Assembly (NCBI GenBank): GCA_028681035.1
Contig: JAQUJJ010000055.1
Location: 1 to 22,948, forward strand
From: Candidatus Cloacimonadota bacterium
Lineage (GTDB): Bacteria > Cloacimonadota > Cloacimonadia > Cloacimonadales > Cloacimonadaceae
Length of the DNA stretch: 22,948 bases
Direction of reading: 5' to 3'
In this document: one piece after another, positions 8,002 to 15,919 of the stretch
How the letters are laid out: each line of letters opens with the position of its first letter
Numbering within the stretch: position 1 is the stretch's first letter
The notes under the pieces: generated by a model
Database searches by the model: none
The model's input: the letters and a program-made list of their open reading frames with translations, nothing else
Told to the model about the DNA's origin: nothing
Program-made: the position numbers and the translations under genes

Positions 8002-8181
8002 CTGTTTGACTTACAATTACGCTGCCATAAGCTATAAAAAAAACCTTCCTGCTATCAAACAGCGTAATTGTGAGTTAAACAGAATAGGGCAGAGCTTTTC
8101 TTTTAACTCATAAATCGGCGATGTGCATACTTAGTGCATCTTATCTCGTAAGATACAGTCGCCGATTATATAAGTCAAAAG
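8002..8181. repeat. Composite fold-back element, copy A (two inverted-repeat halves)
   Basis: The first half has arms 8002-8024 and 8060-8082, a 23-bp stem with only two G-U pairs as plus-strand RNA. The second half has arms 8100-8121 and 8159-8181, about 20 bp with one bulge. Both share terminal signatures: TTTGACTTA at the outer ends (8005-8013, and as its complement near 8172-8180) and TGAGTTAAA at the inner ends (8071-8079, complement at 8102-8110). Inside the second half is a small hairpin ATCTTA/TAAGAT (8138-8154), then CAGTCGCCGATT. A second copy lies at 13151-13403. No encoded protein is plausible here. The overall plan resembles BIME or MITE elements. Confidence 0.8.
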
Positions 8182-8210
8182 GCAAGTTAGCCACTCCAGA
8201 CTTAAGAAAG

Positions 8211-8232
8211 AAGAGCCTCCGAAGAGGCTCTT
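8211..8232 (-). terminator. Rho-independent terminator with UUCG loop
   Basis: As minus-strand RNA, AAGAGCCTC closes over UUCG onto GAGGCUCUU, a perfect 9-bp stem with the very stable C(UUCG)G loop, followed by the pyrimidine-rich CTTTCTT. It lies 26 bases after the stop of the 668-residue secreted-protein gene and very likely ends that transcript. Confidence 0.85.
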
Positions 8233-8257
8233 AACGTAGGGCTTGTGTATTGTTATA

Positions 8258-10264
8258 CTACTTTAATAGTAGCATCTTGCGCTGCTGCATTTGAGTGCCA
8301 CTGGTTAATCTCAAGTAGTATATGCCACTGCTGCATACACTGTCATTATTATCCCTGCCATCCCAGTTGATGTTATGCGAACCTGATGACATAGATTTGT
8401 TAACTAAGGTTTTAACCACTTGTCCTTTTATGTTGAAAACCGTCAAAGTGGTCTCCCCCGCCTCTTTAAGTTCAAACTGGACGGTAGTGTTGGGCTTGAA
8501 AGGATTGGGGTAATTACTCAAAGCCACACCGGGTACATTAAGCAAATCCTCATTGGGAGTAATATATTGATAGTTTACCAATTGAGTTTGTGATTCCAGA
8601 TACACTTCACCAGGTCCCGGATTATAAATGGAAGCCACCTTCATCTCATACCAGGTGGTGGGGTTTAGATTACTGATGCTATGGCTACGAGCATCACCCG
8701 GTTTCACAATGCTTTGCCACTGCGAAGCCGGATCACTGTAGGGCTTGTACATCACCTCAAAATGATCGGGATTATTACCAGAATGCCAGTTCAGTGCAAA
8801 GGTACTCGGAGCTTGAATACTAATAGGTGTTAGATATGGAATGCAAGGTAAACCTTCCAGATAGCCAAGCTGCAAGCCACTATCGATGAAAACCTCTGCC
8901 ATCACAGACATTTGTTTCAGTTCATCTATACTATCGCCACAGAATACAACTGAATAGTAAGTAAAGCTTGCACCGGGTGCCAGATTAATCCTCCCTTGGG
9001 GATTGGGATTACTTTGGCTTGGCAGGTTACCATAAAGAGTATTCAGAAACCTGGTATCGTTAGGGCTTGGCTGTTCATATTCGCTTACTCCTGCTGGGCA
9101 AAGAGAAACATATTTACTTGAATTGGGATTTCTCCCCGTTGCCAGCCAGTATTTCTCGTTAGCAGTACGATTAGTGGGATTTAAGTTTAGTGGGTTAGAA
9201 TCGTCCGGACCATCCCCCACACTCCAGTACCACGCAGTATTATTTCCAGTAAATCCCGGAATGTATAGCTTGTTTGCCACATAACCAGTACTTAATCCTC
9301 CATCATGATCTGCATCATAGGAGTAGGCAAATTCATACCAGGCACCGGAAATATAGCCGCTTTTATCATCTCTTGCTTTCTCAGAACCCCAAGTTTGCGG
9401 ACCAATATCCGCATCAAAATAGTTAGCAAGAGCCAAGTCGTATAATGTATCAATGGCACTGGTGTTGTAAAGGTTGTACTTGATTATGATTGTTTTTGAA
9501 AAGATCGGTATATCCCAAGCATAGCTTTCCTGATGTATTGCCAAACCCAAGGGAATGTGATAGCTGCTACTTGAGCTACTTCCATAATCCCTATCACCCA
9601 TTGAGTTAAAAGGACAGTAGTCATAATAATAAGCCGAGTGAGTTTGAGAACCAGGGGTTTCAAAGGTAGTTTCCTGAGGAATAGTAAAACAATAGTTCCC
9701 TTCGGGATCGGGAATAATAAAGGGGCGTGGCGAGGGATAGCCATGCCAACTGCTAAGTACTTTATCCTGGCCATTATATTGCTCGTACAATGCTGAAACA
9801 TCTGGGTTGAAAACCAAAAGAGGGTTATATGCGGGCAGCAATTCATGTAGATCATCATCTCCTTCGAAACCAACAGAAGTAAGTGTATCTAAAACTGCAT
9901 GCATAGATGAATTCCATACGGGCGAATCCTCTGTTATCGGTACGGTACTGGCATAGGGCGGATAAACTGGCCAATATAGCCTATTCCCGTAAGCATTCCG
10001 ACGGTATTTCTTAGCAGAAATCCAAGGCGCAGCCAGAAACAGGTAATCAATTCCGCTGCCTGCGGGATATTCCAAAGAGGGATACTGGGGGTAAATATAA
10101 TCTCCCGAGCCAAGACAGCCAAAATTAGTGGTACGTAACCATAAGTAACTAACACTATGGAAACTGGACTTCAAAGAGCGCGTTGGTTCCATGCCTTCAC
10201 TTGCAGACCGGGCAATAAGCATGCTACAACTTAACAACAGGACTAATAACACCATCCGTTTCAT
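8258..10264 (-). CDS. Secreted protein with FN3-like domain and FlgD/type IX-style C-terminal domain
   Basis: 668 residues. Residues 1-20 are a signal peptide (MKRMVLLVLLLSCSMLIARS). The bulk (25-470) is rich in Tyr, Pro, Asn and Ser with no family I can name; the segment FNPDVSALYEQYNGQDK and repeated YxxDADxG patches suggest a beta-rich extracellular structure. About 478-565 reads as a fibronectin type III module (FALNWHSGNNPDHFEVMYKP ... TTWYEMKVASIYNPGPGE). From about 580 to the end the sequence is a typical sorting-type domain: SNYPNPFKPNTTVQFEL, LTVFNIKGQVVKTL, GSHNINWDGRDNN, SGIYYLRLTSG. Such domains direct export to the surface by the type IX route in Bacteroidetes and occur widely in Cloacimonadota. 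Its ATG overlaps the stop of the upstream lipoprotein gene, so the two are made together. Confidence 0.85.
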   Translation of the reverse strand: MKRMVLLVLLLSCSMLIARSASEGMEPTRSLKSSFHSVSYLWLRTTNFGCLGSGDYIYPQYPSLEYPAGSGIDYLFLAAPWISAKKYRRNAYGNRLYWPVYPPYASTVPITEDSPVWNSSMHAVLDTLTSVGFEGDDDLHELLPAYNPLLVFNPDVSALYEQYNGQDKVLSSWHGYPSPRPFIIPDPEGNYCFTIPQETTFETPGSQTHSAYYYDYCPFNSMGDRDYGSSSSSSYHIPLGLAIHQESYAWDIPIFSKTIIIKYNLYNTSAIDTLYDLALANYFDADIGPQTWGSEKARDDKSGYISGAWYEFAYSYDADHDGGLSTGYVANKLYIPGFTGNNTAWYWSVGDGPDDSNPLNLNPTNRTANEKYWLATGRNPNSSKYVSLCPAGVSEYEQPSPNDTRFLNTLYGNLPSQSNPNPQGRINLAPGASFTYYSVVFCGDSIDELKQMSVMAEVFIDSGLQLGYLEGLPCIPYLTPISIQAPSTFALNWHSGNNPDHFEVMYKPYSDPASQWQSIVKPGDARSHSISNLNPTTWYEMKVASIYNPGPGEVYLESQTQLVNYQYITPNEDLLNVPGVALSNYPNPFKPNTTVQFELKEAGETTLTVFNIKGQVVKTLVNKSMSSGSHNINWDGRDNNDSVCSSGIYYLRLTSGTQMQQRKMLLLK

Positions 10265-12435
10265 TTTGAACCCCCTTTTGCCAAATTAGTCCCTAACATT
10301 TCGCCCAAGATGCTTTGCAAAGCCGAACTTACCTCGGCTTGCACCATGTATGAAAGCGGGAAACCGAGCACAACTACTTCCGAGCCTAAATGGCTGTATT
10401 TGTAGCCTACATATTTGGATGAATACAAGGCATATTGCTCTTGCGTGGGAGGATAAGTGGGGAAATCAACCGCTTTGCAGCCAAGCTTATAGATGAAGTT
10501 TAAGCCCGCATCAGGATTGAAGTATGCTATTGTACCTAAACCCTTTCTAAGGTTAACAATGCTGTTAAATGAGGTGGTAGTATTTAGGTTAACATCACTC
10601 AGTCCGTTTAACCCATCAGCCTGAATGAAGAAGGGATTATTGGTAATGGATAACCCTACTTGTCCATAACTTGTAGTATTGGGAATTCCTAATCGGTTAC
10701 TGAGGAAATTGGGTGCCTTAAAGTTTAGCTCTTGAAATGCCGATAATAGCTTATTAGTTCCGCTTACTATTAGCTTACCACCATTGGCAAGATACATATC
10801 AAGCGGATCGATATTGTTGCTTAATGTTCCAACAGTAGCGGGATTATCGGAATGCCAAATAACAGCTTGATAGTTTTGTAATCGTGGAGTAGAAATCCCA
10901 ATGATTTGATCTGTGCTGCTATAGGTATCAAAAACACTAACTTCACCCCAATGGGATGGCATGACGGCATTATAGAAGCTATCTACTGTTTGCTCTGGAG
11001 AATAGTTGATGTTGCTTTTGGAATCATCTACAATCAAGATGCCGTTTCGCTGGCTTACTGGTTTGTATGGTAGCAGGTTTATGATCACTTGTGCCGGCAA
11101 GCTATATACATTCTGCAAATCAACCGCACAGACCTCAAAAGTATGATTAGCGTTGCTGAGATTGCTAAGTAGCACATGGCGGCAGCTATCAAACATATTC
11201 TTTATCCTTAGCCACGAGCTGCCGTCACCATGACTTACAACTACAGGTTCAAAGAACTGGCTAAAAGTGGGAAAAGGAGCTCCATCTAGCCTAAGGTCAT
11301 AGGCAACAACCTTGCTATAATAGCTGACGCCACTTTCGTTGTAACAATCGTTTGTCAATATACTCATGGGATTGTCCGAATCATAAAGCCCTTTATGTCC
11401 CCAACGCAAGTGCAGCTTAAAATCTTGGGAGTTTATAGCTTCATAACCTGTATCGTTTAGCCATAAAGCTCTATTTTTATTTTCATTTGAAGTGGAAATT
11501 TGTTCGTAATAAGCCTGAGGGTGACTATTCACATCAATTGTGTAATGATACTGCCCCAATCCCACCAGAGTTTCGGAATAAATAAGTGCTGTAGGCTTAT
11601 TGCCACTAGCGGCTTTAAAATAAACGGTGTTACGCGAGGCTTCTTCAACCCCCTGACGGCTTACCACATAGGATTCGAACTGAGTGAATTGATTCGCTGC
11701 ATTGGGTATAATCGCTGGTGTTGTAGTAGCATTCAAAGCCACTTTGCGCATATCCTGGCTTTCAAGAGAGCTATACCAATCACCGTGGCTAAGCACTTGC
11801 TGGTTACCATCAAGGATGTTCAGCCGATACATGAAATGGTGAGCATAAAGCCCTTCCACATAGATATTGCCGATGTTTTCCTGAAGACCAAACTCCATAC
11901 CTGTGCCAGTGGTTACCCCATTGTTAAAGAATGGAATCACAATGCGGCTGCTTATCAGGCGATCACTTCTAAATGCTGAGGACAACTCTATAATATTGCC
12001 GGCTTTGTTTCTCTCTCTTAGCTCCACCTTGGTGATTAAATTGGTGAGTTTGCCTTCCTGAGATATAAAATCACAGCTTAGCAGAGTTTGGGTAGTCCAG
12101 ATGTTTCGGTGTGTTCCTGTTTCTGTTAGAGGTTTGCCGGATTCATCGCCAGTTACCCTGAAATATATCCAGCCTTGCTCATCGGTAACAATGCCATCCG
12201 GTAAATCGCTGCCTAAGGTGCTTATCTTATAGGAATAAACAGAACCGGCATGGGGAGCAATTTGAATTCCTTGCCGATAGATGAATTCTCCATCTGCTAG
12301 GGGAATAGTCTGGTCGCTGAAACTAATCTCTTCTTGCGTCTGCTGTGCTGCTGGAGCAAAGGGGTTTTGCTTGCCGCAAGATACTAAAAACAATGCTATA
12401 AGTAGCATTAGCCCGATGTTAAGGAAGGTCTTCAT
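10261..12435 (-). CDS. Large lipoprotein with C-terminal flavodoxin/GATase-like segment
   Basis: 724 residues beginning with a lipoprotein signal: hydrophobic 5-18, then the lipobox LVSC with lipidated C20, followed by GKQNPFAP. Residues about 40-460 look beta-rich, with Ig-like spacing but no named domain. From about 464 the pattern changes to alternating strands and helices: NGILIVDDSKSN, YQAVIWHSDNPATVG, LDMYLANGGKLIVSG and SEVVVLGFPLSYM. That order resembles a class I glutamine amidotransferase-like or flavodoxin-like fold of the kind found in large surface proteins. No catalytic Cys-His pair is visible, so a binding role is as likely as an enzyme. A GGAGG ribosome binding site stands 4 bases before ATG 12435. 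It is transcribed ahead of the 668-residue secreted protein with a 4-base overlap. Confidence 0.8.
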   Translation of the reverse strand: MKTFLNIGLMLLIALFLVSCGKQNPFAPAAQQTQEEISFSDQTIPLADGEFIYRQGIQIAPHAGSVYSYKISTLGSDLPDGIVTDEQGWIYFRVTGDESGKPLTETGTHRNIWTTQTLLSCDFISQEGKLTNLITKVELRERNKAGNIIELSSAFRSDRLISSRIVIPFFNNGVTTGTGMEFGLQENIGNIYVEGLYAHHFMYRLNILDGNQQVLSHGDWYSSLESQDMRKVALNATTTPAIIPNAANQFTQFESYVVSRQGVEEASRNTVYFKAASGNKPTALIYSETLVGLGQYHYTIDVNSHPQAYYEQISTSNENKNRALWLNDTGYEAINSQDFKLHLRWGHKGLYDSDNPMSILTNDCYNESGVSYYSKVVAYDLRLDGAPFPTFSQFFEPVVVSHGDGSSWLRIKNMFDSCRHVLLSNLSNANHTFEVCAVDLQNVYSLPAQVIINLLPYKPVSQRNGILIVDDSKSNINYSPEQTVDSFYNAVMPSHWGEVSVFDTYSSTDQIIGISTPRLQNYQAVIWHSDNPATVGTLSNNIDPLDMYLANGGKLIVSGTNKLLSAFQELNFKAPNFLSNRLGIPNTTSYGQVGLSITNNPFFIQADGLNGLSDVNLNTTTSFNSIVNLRKGLGTIAYFNPDAGLNFIYKLGCKAVDFPTYPPTQEQYALYSSKYVGYKYSHLGSEVVVLGFPLSYMVQAEVSSALQSILGEMLGTNLAKGGSK

Positions 12436-12509
12436 AATTCCTCCATGCTTTTTTTGCTTAAGTTCTATTTAACATTACTAGTGGCGGTAGCCAAAAACAC
12501 ATCTAGCGC

Positions 12510-12538
12510 ATGGTTCACGTGTCTGCAAATTATGTCAA
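12510..12538 (-). promoter_or_regulatory. Possible promoter of the lipoprotein operon
   Basis: A perfect TTGACA (12538-12533) is followed at 17 bases by AACCAT, a poor -10 box. Only the -35 is convincing, so this is a weak call. Confidence 0.25.
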
Positions 12539-12722
12539 GGAATTAATCGCTCAACAATATTTATTTAAGATAGAATTTGTATATTAACCCAAAGCAACCT
12601 TCGTGATAAGCTTGAATCTACAGTTTGTAGGTATTGCAGAACATTATGCCGATGCTAGATTCGTTTTACCGCAGGAACTGCCTCCTGCGCAACCTTGCTG
12701 CAACTCCACTTAATAGCGAGGA

Positions 12723-12770
12723 GATTCCCAGGTGACTCCCACGTGGCGACGAGGGAATCACCTGGGAATC
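12723..12770. repeat. Near-perfect palindrome with 12-base loop
   Basis: GATTCCCAGGTGA (12723-12735) pairs with TCACCTGGGAATC (12758-12770) without a mismatch. After one mismatched pair (C12736/A12757), TCCC (12737-12740) pairs with GGGA (12753-12756), leaving a 12-base loop. That is 17 of 18 pairs, and it is GC-richer than its surroundings. No T tract follows on either strand, so it is not an ordinary intrinsic terminator. Confidence 0.75.
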
Positions 12771-12941
12771 ACGCCTGAAACACCTGTGCTTGTACGAAGG
12801 AGCGAAGTTGTAAACTGGAATTTATGTAAATTGCTCATGTAGGTATTGTTCATGTTATACTTTCTCACAGGAATTATAGACACCTTGCCTATACAAGAAT
12901 TGCACGGATTTGCCAGGAGTTGCGAGGGTTTGCTAGGAGCT

Positions 12942-13035
12942 GCATGCGTCTCGCATGCACAGGCATAGTAGGCGTCTTGCCTACAAACAGGCAAGATGCC
13001 TATTACTCCAGTACAAGCGAGACGCTTGTAGCTCC
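12942..13035. repeat. Cluster of small palindromic repeats with RAGAY-type centre
   Basis: Four palindromes follow one another: GCATGCG-tct-CGCATGC (12942-12958), GTAGGC-gtctt-GCCTAC (12968-12984), AGGC-aagat-GCCT (12989-13001) and ACAAGCG-aga-CGCTTGT (13013-13029), the last followed by AGCTCC. The same family builds the tandem array at 15945-16232 and the pair at 16262-16305. Short repeats of this GGCAAGATGCC kind are known from several phyla; their function is unknown. Confidence 0.7.
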
Positions 13036-13150
13036 AGTGTAGAGCAGAACACCATTCCTGCTAAAGAACAAGAGAGTGGAGAATGCACCAGTTTTATGTG
13101 CCATCTACAAGCGTTCCGATGTAAAGAATTAACAGATAAAGACACTTTAA

Positions 13151-13403
13151 GTTTGACTTACAATTACTCTGCTGCGAGCTTTGAAATAAAACAAATCACG
13201 CTACAGCACAGCGCAATTGTGAGCTAAAATGTGAGATTAGTACCTGTCCTTTTTTAACTCAGAAATCGGCGAATATCAAGATATAGGTACTATTGCAGTC
13301 GTTATTTTAACTCAGAAATCGGCGAATATAAAGTTAGAGTAACTTTTTCCAAAGTTACAGTCGCCGATTTCTAAGTCAAAAGTCCCGCCGATTTTTAAGT
13401 CAA
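13151..13403. repeat. Composite fold-back element, copy B, with a nested extra copy of its right half
   Basis: The left half starts with GTTTGACTTACAATTAC (13151-13167), identical to copy A, and ends with GCGCAATTGTGAGCTAAA (13211-13228), differing from copy A by two T-to-C changes. After a 23-base spacer (22 bases before the pairing C in copy A) the right half begins TTTTAACTCAGAAATCGGCG (13252). A 25-base identical start recurs at 13305-13329. The inner copy is complete: arms 13305-13325 and 13361-13381, with an internal 8-bp hairpin at 13339-13358. The outer copy breaks after CAGTCG (13301) and resumes as CGCCGATTTTTAAGTCAA (13386-13403). This order fits one element inserted into another. 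Confidence 0.8.
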
Positions 13404-13576
13404 TGTGCATGTTTTACTTGACAACAAAACCACTAGTTACACAATGTGTCTTATGTATTTTAGGTAAATCTTGAGGCTCAAAGTGCCTAACAAATGCGGG
13501 TTTTGCATAGGATAGCAAGGGCACTTAGAACTCCGAAAGCACGCAACAGCATTGATTTTTTTGGGGAAGAAATTAT

Positions 13577-15919
13577 ATGAAGGTTAGAGTCTGTTTAGCT
13601 CTGCTTTTAAGTGTAGTATTTCTGGTTGTAGGCATTAGTTTCCTCTATGGCACTACTGGAAGAGGGGTGCGCAGAGAAAGGCACAAACAAGCCAAGCTAA
13701 CAGAAGCCGAGCTGGGAGATTACTATTTACATAAGCATTATCAAACTATTAACAGCAACCCTAGCTCTTCTATTTCCGATTTAAAACAATCTGTAAAGCA
13801 CTATGTAAGTGCTTCTTTACTATATCAAGCTGCTGGCTCATTGGCAAAAATAGGGCAGATCTATACCACTTTAGGAATGCACCAGCTTGCTCTGGAATAC
13901 TTGCTGGAAGTAAATCAAATGCTTCAGAAGCAGCCAAAATCCGCACAAGCTGCGTGGCTATGTTCCGATATTGGCAATGTATATTTTGCTATGGAGCTTA
14001 CTGACCTTGCCGAACCGTACTATTGGCAAGGCTTAAGAGTGATGAAAAGCTTGGGAGATGTATTTGGTCAATCTGTTATGTTGAACAATCTCGGCTTATG
14101 CAAAATGAAACAAGCAAAGCCTGATAGTGCCTTGGCTTACTATAGCCAAGCTCTTATATTAAGAGAAAGCACCAAAGATAGATTTTCTATCTACCATAGC
14201 CTAAATTATTTAGGAGAGGCAAATCATAAGCTTGGTAATCTGGATATTGCGCTCCAGTTTTACAACAAAGTATTCGATGATTTGTCGGTTCCAGCACAAC
14301 CTATAAAAGAATCAATTGCTCTTAGGGTAACATCTGCACTTTCCCTGCAAAAACTTTATTTGGAGCTTGAAAAACCTGATCTTGCAGATAGATATCTGGA
14401 AACAGCACTTAACATTCTAATCTCGGAAAAGGATTCATTTAGGCTAAACAGTGTGTTAGTGATAAAGGCAAAAAGGGAATTGGAACGAGGTTCACTCACA
14501 AAAGCGATTGACATTTACAAGGATATTTATGCTACTGCACATAAGCATAGTTTTCTGGAACAGGCAAAAGATGCAGCATACGAGTTGGAGACTATCTATT
14601 TAACTCAGAACGATGCGGTTTTAGCATCTAAATATATGTCGATTTTCAAAGCCTATAATGATTCTTTGTTTGCTTTGCGCTCACCAGAAACGCTCTTCAG
14701 ATTGCACTCGAGTGTGCAAAACAATTTAAAGGAATTGCAGAACCGAGAATTAGTAAAAAAACAACAGCTTACCACCCGCCTTAGCATATTGATTTTTGTT
14801 CTTCTCTTAGTTATTATCTTGCTGTTCATCAAATCTAACTTGGCAACCAAACGCAATTCCCAGCGATTGCGCCAACTCGCAGAGGCTTCCTTCGAAGGTA
14901 TTCTTATGCACAAAAATGGGATAATAGTAGAGGTTAACGATCGCTTATGGGAAACCCTAGGAATAACCAGAGAAGATTGCATCGGGCATCACGTTACAGA
15001 GATTACTAACTTGAAAGTAGATGAAAGTATCAATGAACATGTAAAAACTGGCGGCATCCAAAATTATGAGATTGAGGTTGTTTCAGCTCATAAGGGGCTG
15101 TTAAATATAGAAATCATGTCTCGCCCTTACACTTATGTCAAAAACAAAGTACGCGTGGTAGCGATTAGAGATATTACAGAACAAAAGAAATTCATTACCA
15201 CTCTTTTAGAAACTCAAAAGCAACTTAGCGAGCTAAACGCAACCAAAGATAGACTGTTCTCTATTATTGCTCATGACCTCAAGAATCCTTTCAGTGCGAT
15301 AATAGGCTTTTCAGAGGTAATTCGCAACAATCTGGACAAATTCACCACTGAACAACTCTACGACATGATTGTGCAGGTGCATGAAACCTCCACCACCGCA
15401 TACGTCTTGTTAAAAAACTTGTTGGAATGGGCTAAAATACAGATTGGCGCAGTGAATATATTTCCCAATAACCACAGGCTTCTCCCTATTATTCAAACAG
15501 TAGTATCTCTTTTAAAAGCTCCCCTAAACGCTAAAGAAATATCCCTGAAGGTTAACTGTCCTGAAGATATCCACGTTTTTGCAGATGCTCAGATGCTCCA
15601 CTCCATCTTGAATAATCTGGTTACCAATGCGCTAAAGTTTACACAGCATAATGGCGAAATAACGATTACCGCCATTCATGAAAAAGCAACGATTATTGAT
15701 GTTAGGGACACAGGTATTGGAATGGATGATGACACCCAAGATAGCCTCTTTAAAATAGAATCCATTTGCAGCCGCAAGGGTACAGACAACGAATCGGGTA
15801 CCGGAATTGGGCTTATTCTGTGTAAAGAAATGATAGATTTGCATGAGGGAAGCATAGAAGTAACCAGCACAGTTAACCAAGGAACTAATTTCAGAATTAC
15901 CCTCCCTGACAAGCAGTAG
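13577..15919 (+). CDS. Membrane-bound sensor histidine kinase: TPR-TM-PAS-HisKA-HATPase
   Basis: 780 residues. Residues 1-26 are a signal or anchor segment. About 75-370 are tetratricopeptide repeats (for example LLYQAAGSLAKIGQIYTTLG, MLNNLGLCKMKQAKPDSALA, YLGEANHKLGNLDIALQFY), expected to be periplasmic. About 402-419 form a membrane helix, and 430-535 a PAS domain (EASFEGILMHKNGIIVEVN ... VVAIRDITEQ). HisKA follows with the phospho-accepting H566 in FSIIAHDLKNP. The ATPase domain shows the N box with N684, the G1 box DTGIGMD (711-717) and the G2 box GTGIGL (741-746), so it should be active. TPR sensor kinases of this plan are common in Bacteroidetes. No response regulator or receiver domain lies nearby, so the partner is elsewhere. 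The ribosome binding site is GGGGAAG before ATG 13577. Downstream are repeats, with no further gene on this strand. Confidence 0.93.
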   Translation: MKVRVCLALLLSVVFLVVGISFLYGTTGRGVRRERHKQAKLTEAELGDYYLHKHYQTINSNPSSSISDLKQSVKHYVSASLLYQAAGSLAKIGQIYTTLGMHQLALEYLLEVNQMLQKQPKSAQAAWLCSDIGNVYFAMELTDLAEPYYWQGLRVMKSLGDVFGQSVMLNNLGLCKMKQAKPDSALAYYSQALILRESTKDRFSIYHSLNYLGEANHKLGNLDIALQFYNKVFDDLSVPAQPIKESIALRVTSALSLQKLYLELEKPDLADRYLETALNILISEKDSFRLNSVLVIKAKRELERGSLTKAIDIYKDIYATAHKHSFLEQAKDAAYELETIYLTQNDAVLASKYMSIFKAYNDSLFALRSPETLFRLHSSVQNNLKELQNRELVKKQQLTTRLSILIFVLLLVIILLFIKSNLATKRNSQRLRQLAEASFEGILMHKNGIIVEVNDRLWETLGITREDCIGHHVTEITNLKVDESINEHVKTGGIQNYEIEVVSAHKGLLNIEIMSRPYTYVKNKVRVVAIRDITEQKKFITTLLETQKQLSELNATKDRLFSIIAHDLKNPFSAIIGFSEVIRNNLDKFTTEQLYDMIVQVHETSTTAYVLLKNLLEWAKIQIGAVNIFPNNHRLLPIIQTVVSLLKAPLNAKEISLKVNCPEDIHVFADAQMLHSILNNLVTNALKFTQHNGEITITAIHEKATIIDVRDTGIGMDDDTQDSLFKIESICSRKGTDNESGTGIGLILCKEMIDLHEGSIEVTSTVNQGTNFRITLPDKQ

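Larger units (their letters stand above)
7811..8257. other. Intergenic region between HicBA-like promoter and secreted-protein gene
   Basis: 447 bases holding, from left to right, the minus-strand promoter of the HicBA-like group, about 120 AT-rich bases with nothing recognised (7881-8001), the composite fold-back element, and the UUCG terminator. The short open frame at 7743-7982 on the plus strand starts inside the unknown gene and has no supporting signal. Confidence 0.6.
12436..13576. other. 1.1-kb intergenic region between divergent genes, rich in palindromes
   Basis: No credible gene on either strand. The two open frames at 12758-12994 and 12955-13227 are translations of palindromic repeats. 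Contents in order: the possible lipoprotein promoter; a 7-bp hairpin CGCAGGA/TCCTGCG at 12670-12689; a long palindrome at 12723-12770; two 15-base near-copies TTTGCYAGGAGYTGC at 12909 and 12929; a cluster of small palindromes at 12942-13035; composite fold-back element copy B at 13151-13403; and a lone TTGACA at 13418-13423 with only a weak -10 (ACAATG) that could serve the histidine kinase gene. I see nothing between 13036 and 13150 or between 13447 and 13560. Confidence 0.6.

Noticed and set aside
8002..8181. Integron attC sites
   Set aside because: The ends GTTTGAC and GTTAAAC resemble attC core boxes, and the neighbouring HicBA-like genes are typical cassette cargo. But the stems lack the unpaired spacers and extrahelical bases of attC, adjacent halves are in opposite orientation, one is nested in another, and no integrase is present.
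12670..12689. Intrinsic terminator hairpin
   Set aside because: The 7-bp stem has no T tract on either strand and no gene ends nearby.
12758..13227. Two small open frames in the intergenic region
   Set aside because: Both overlap each other and the palindromic repeats, are rich in Cys and Arg from the repeat sequence, and lack start signals.
13418..13446. Strong promoter for the histidine kinase gene
   Set aside because: TTGACA is perfect but the -10 at 17 bases is ACAATG, and the site is over 130 bases from the start codon; too weak to list as a separate feature.
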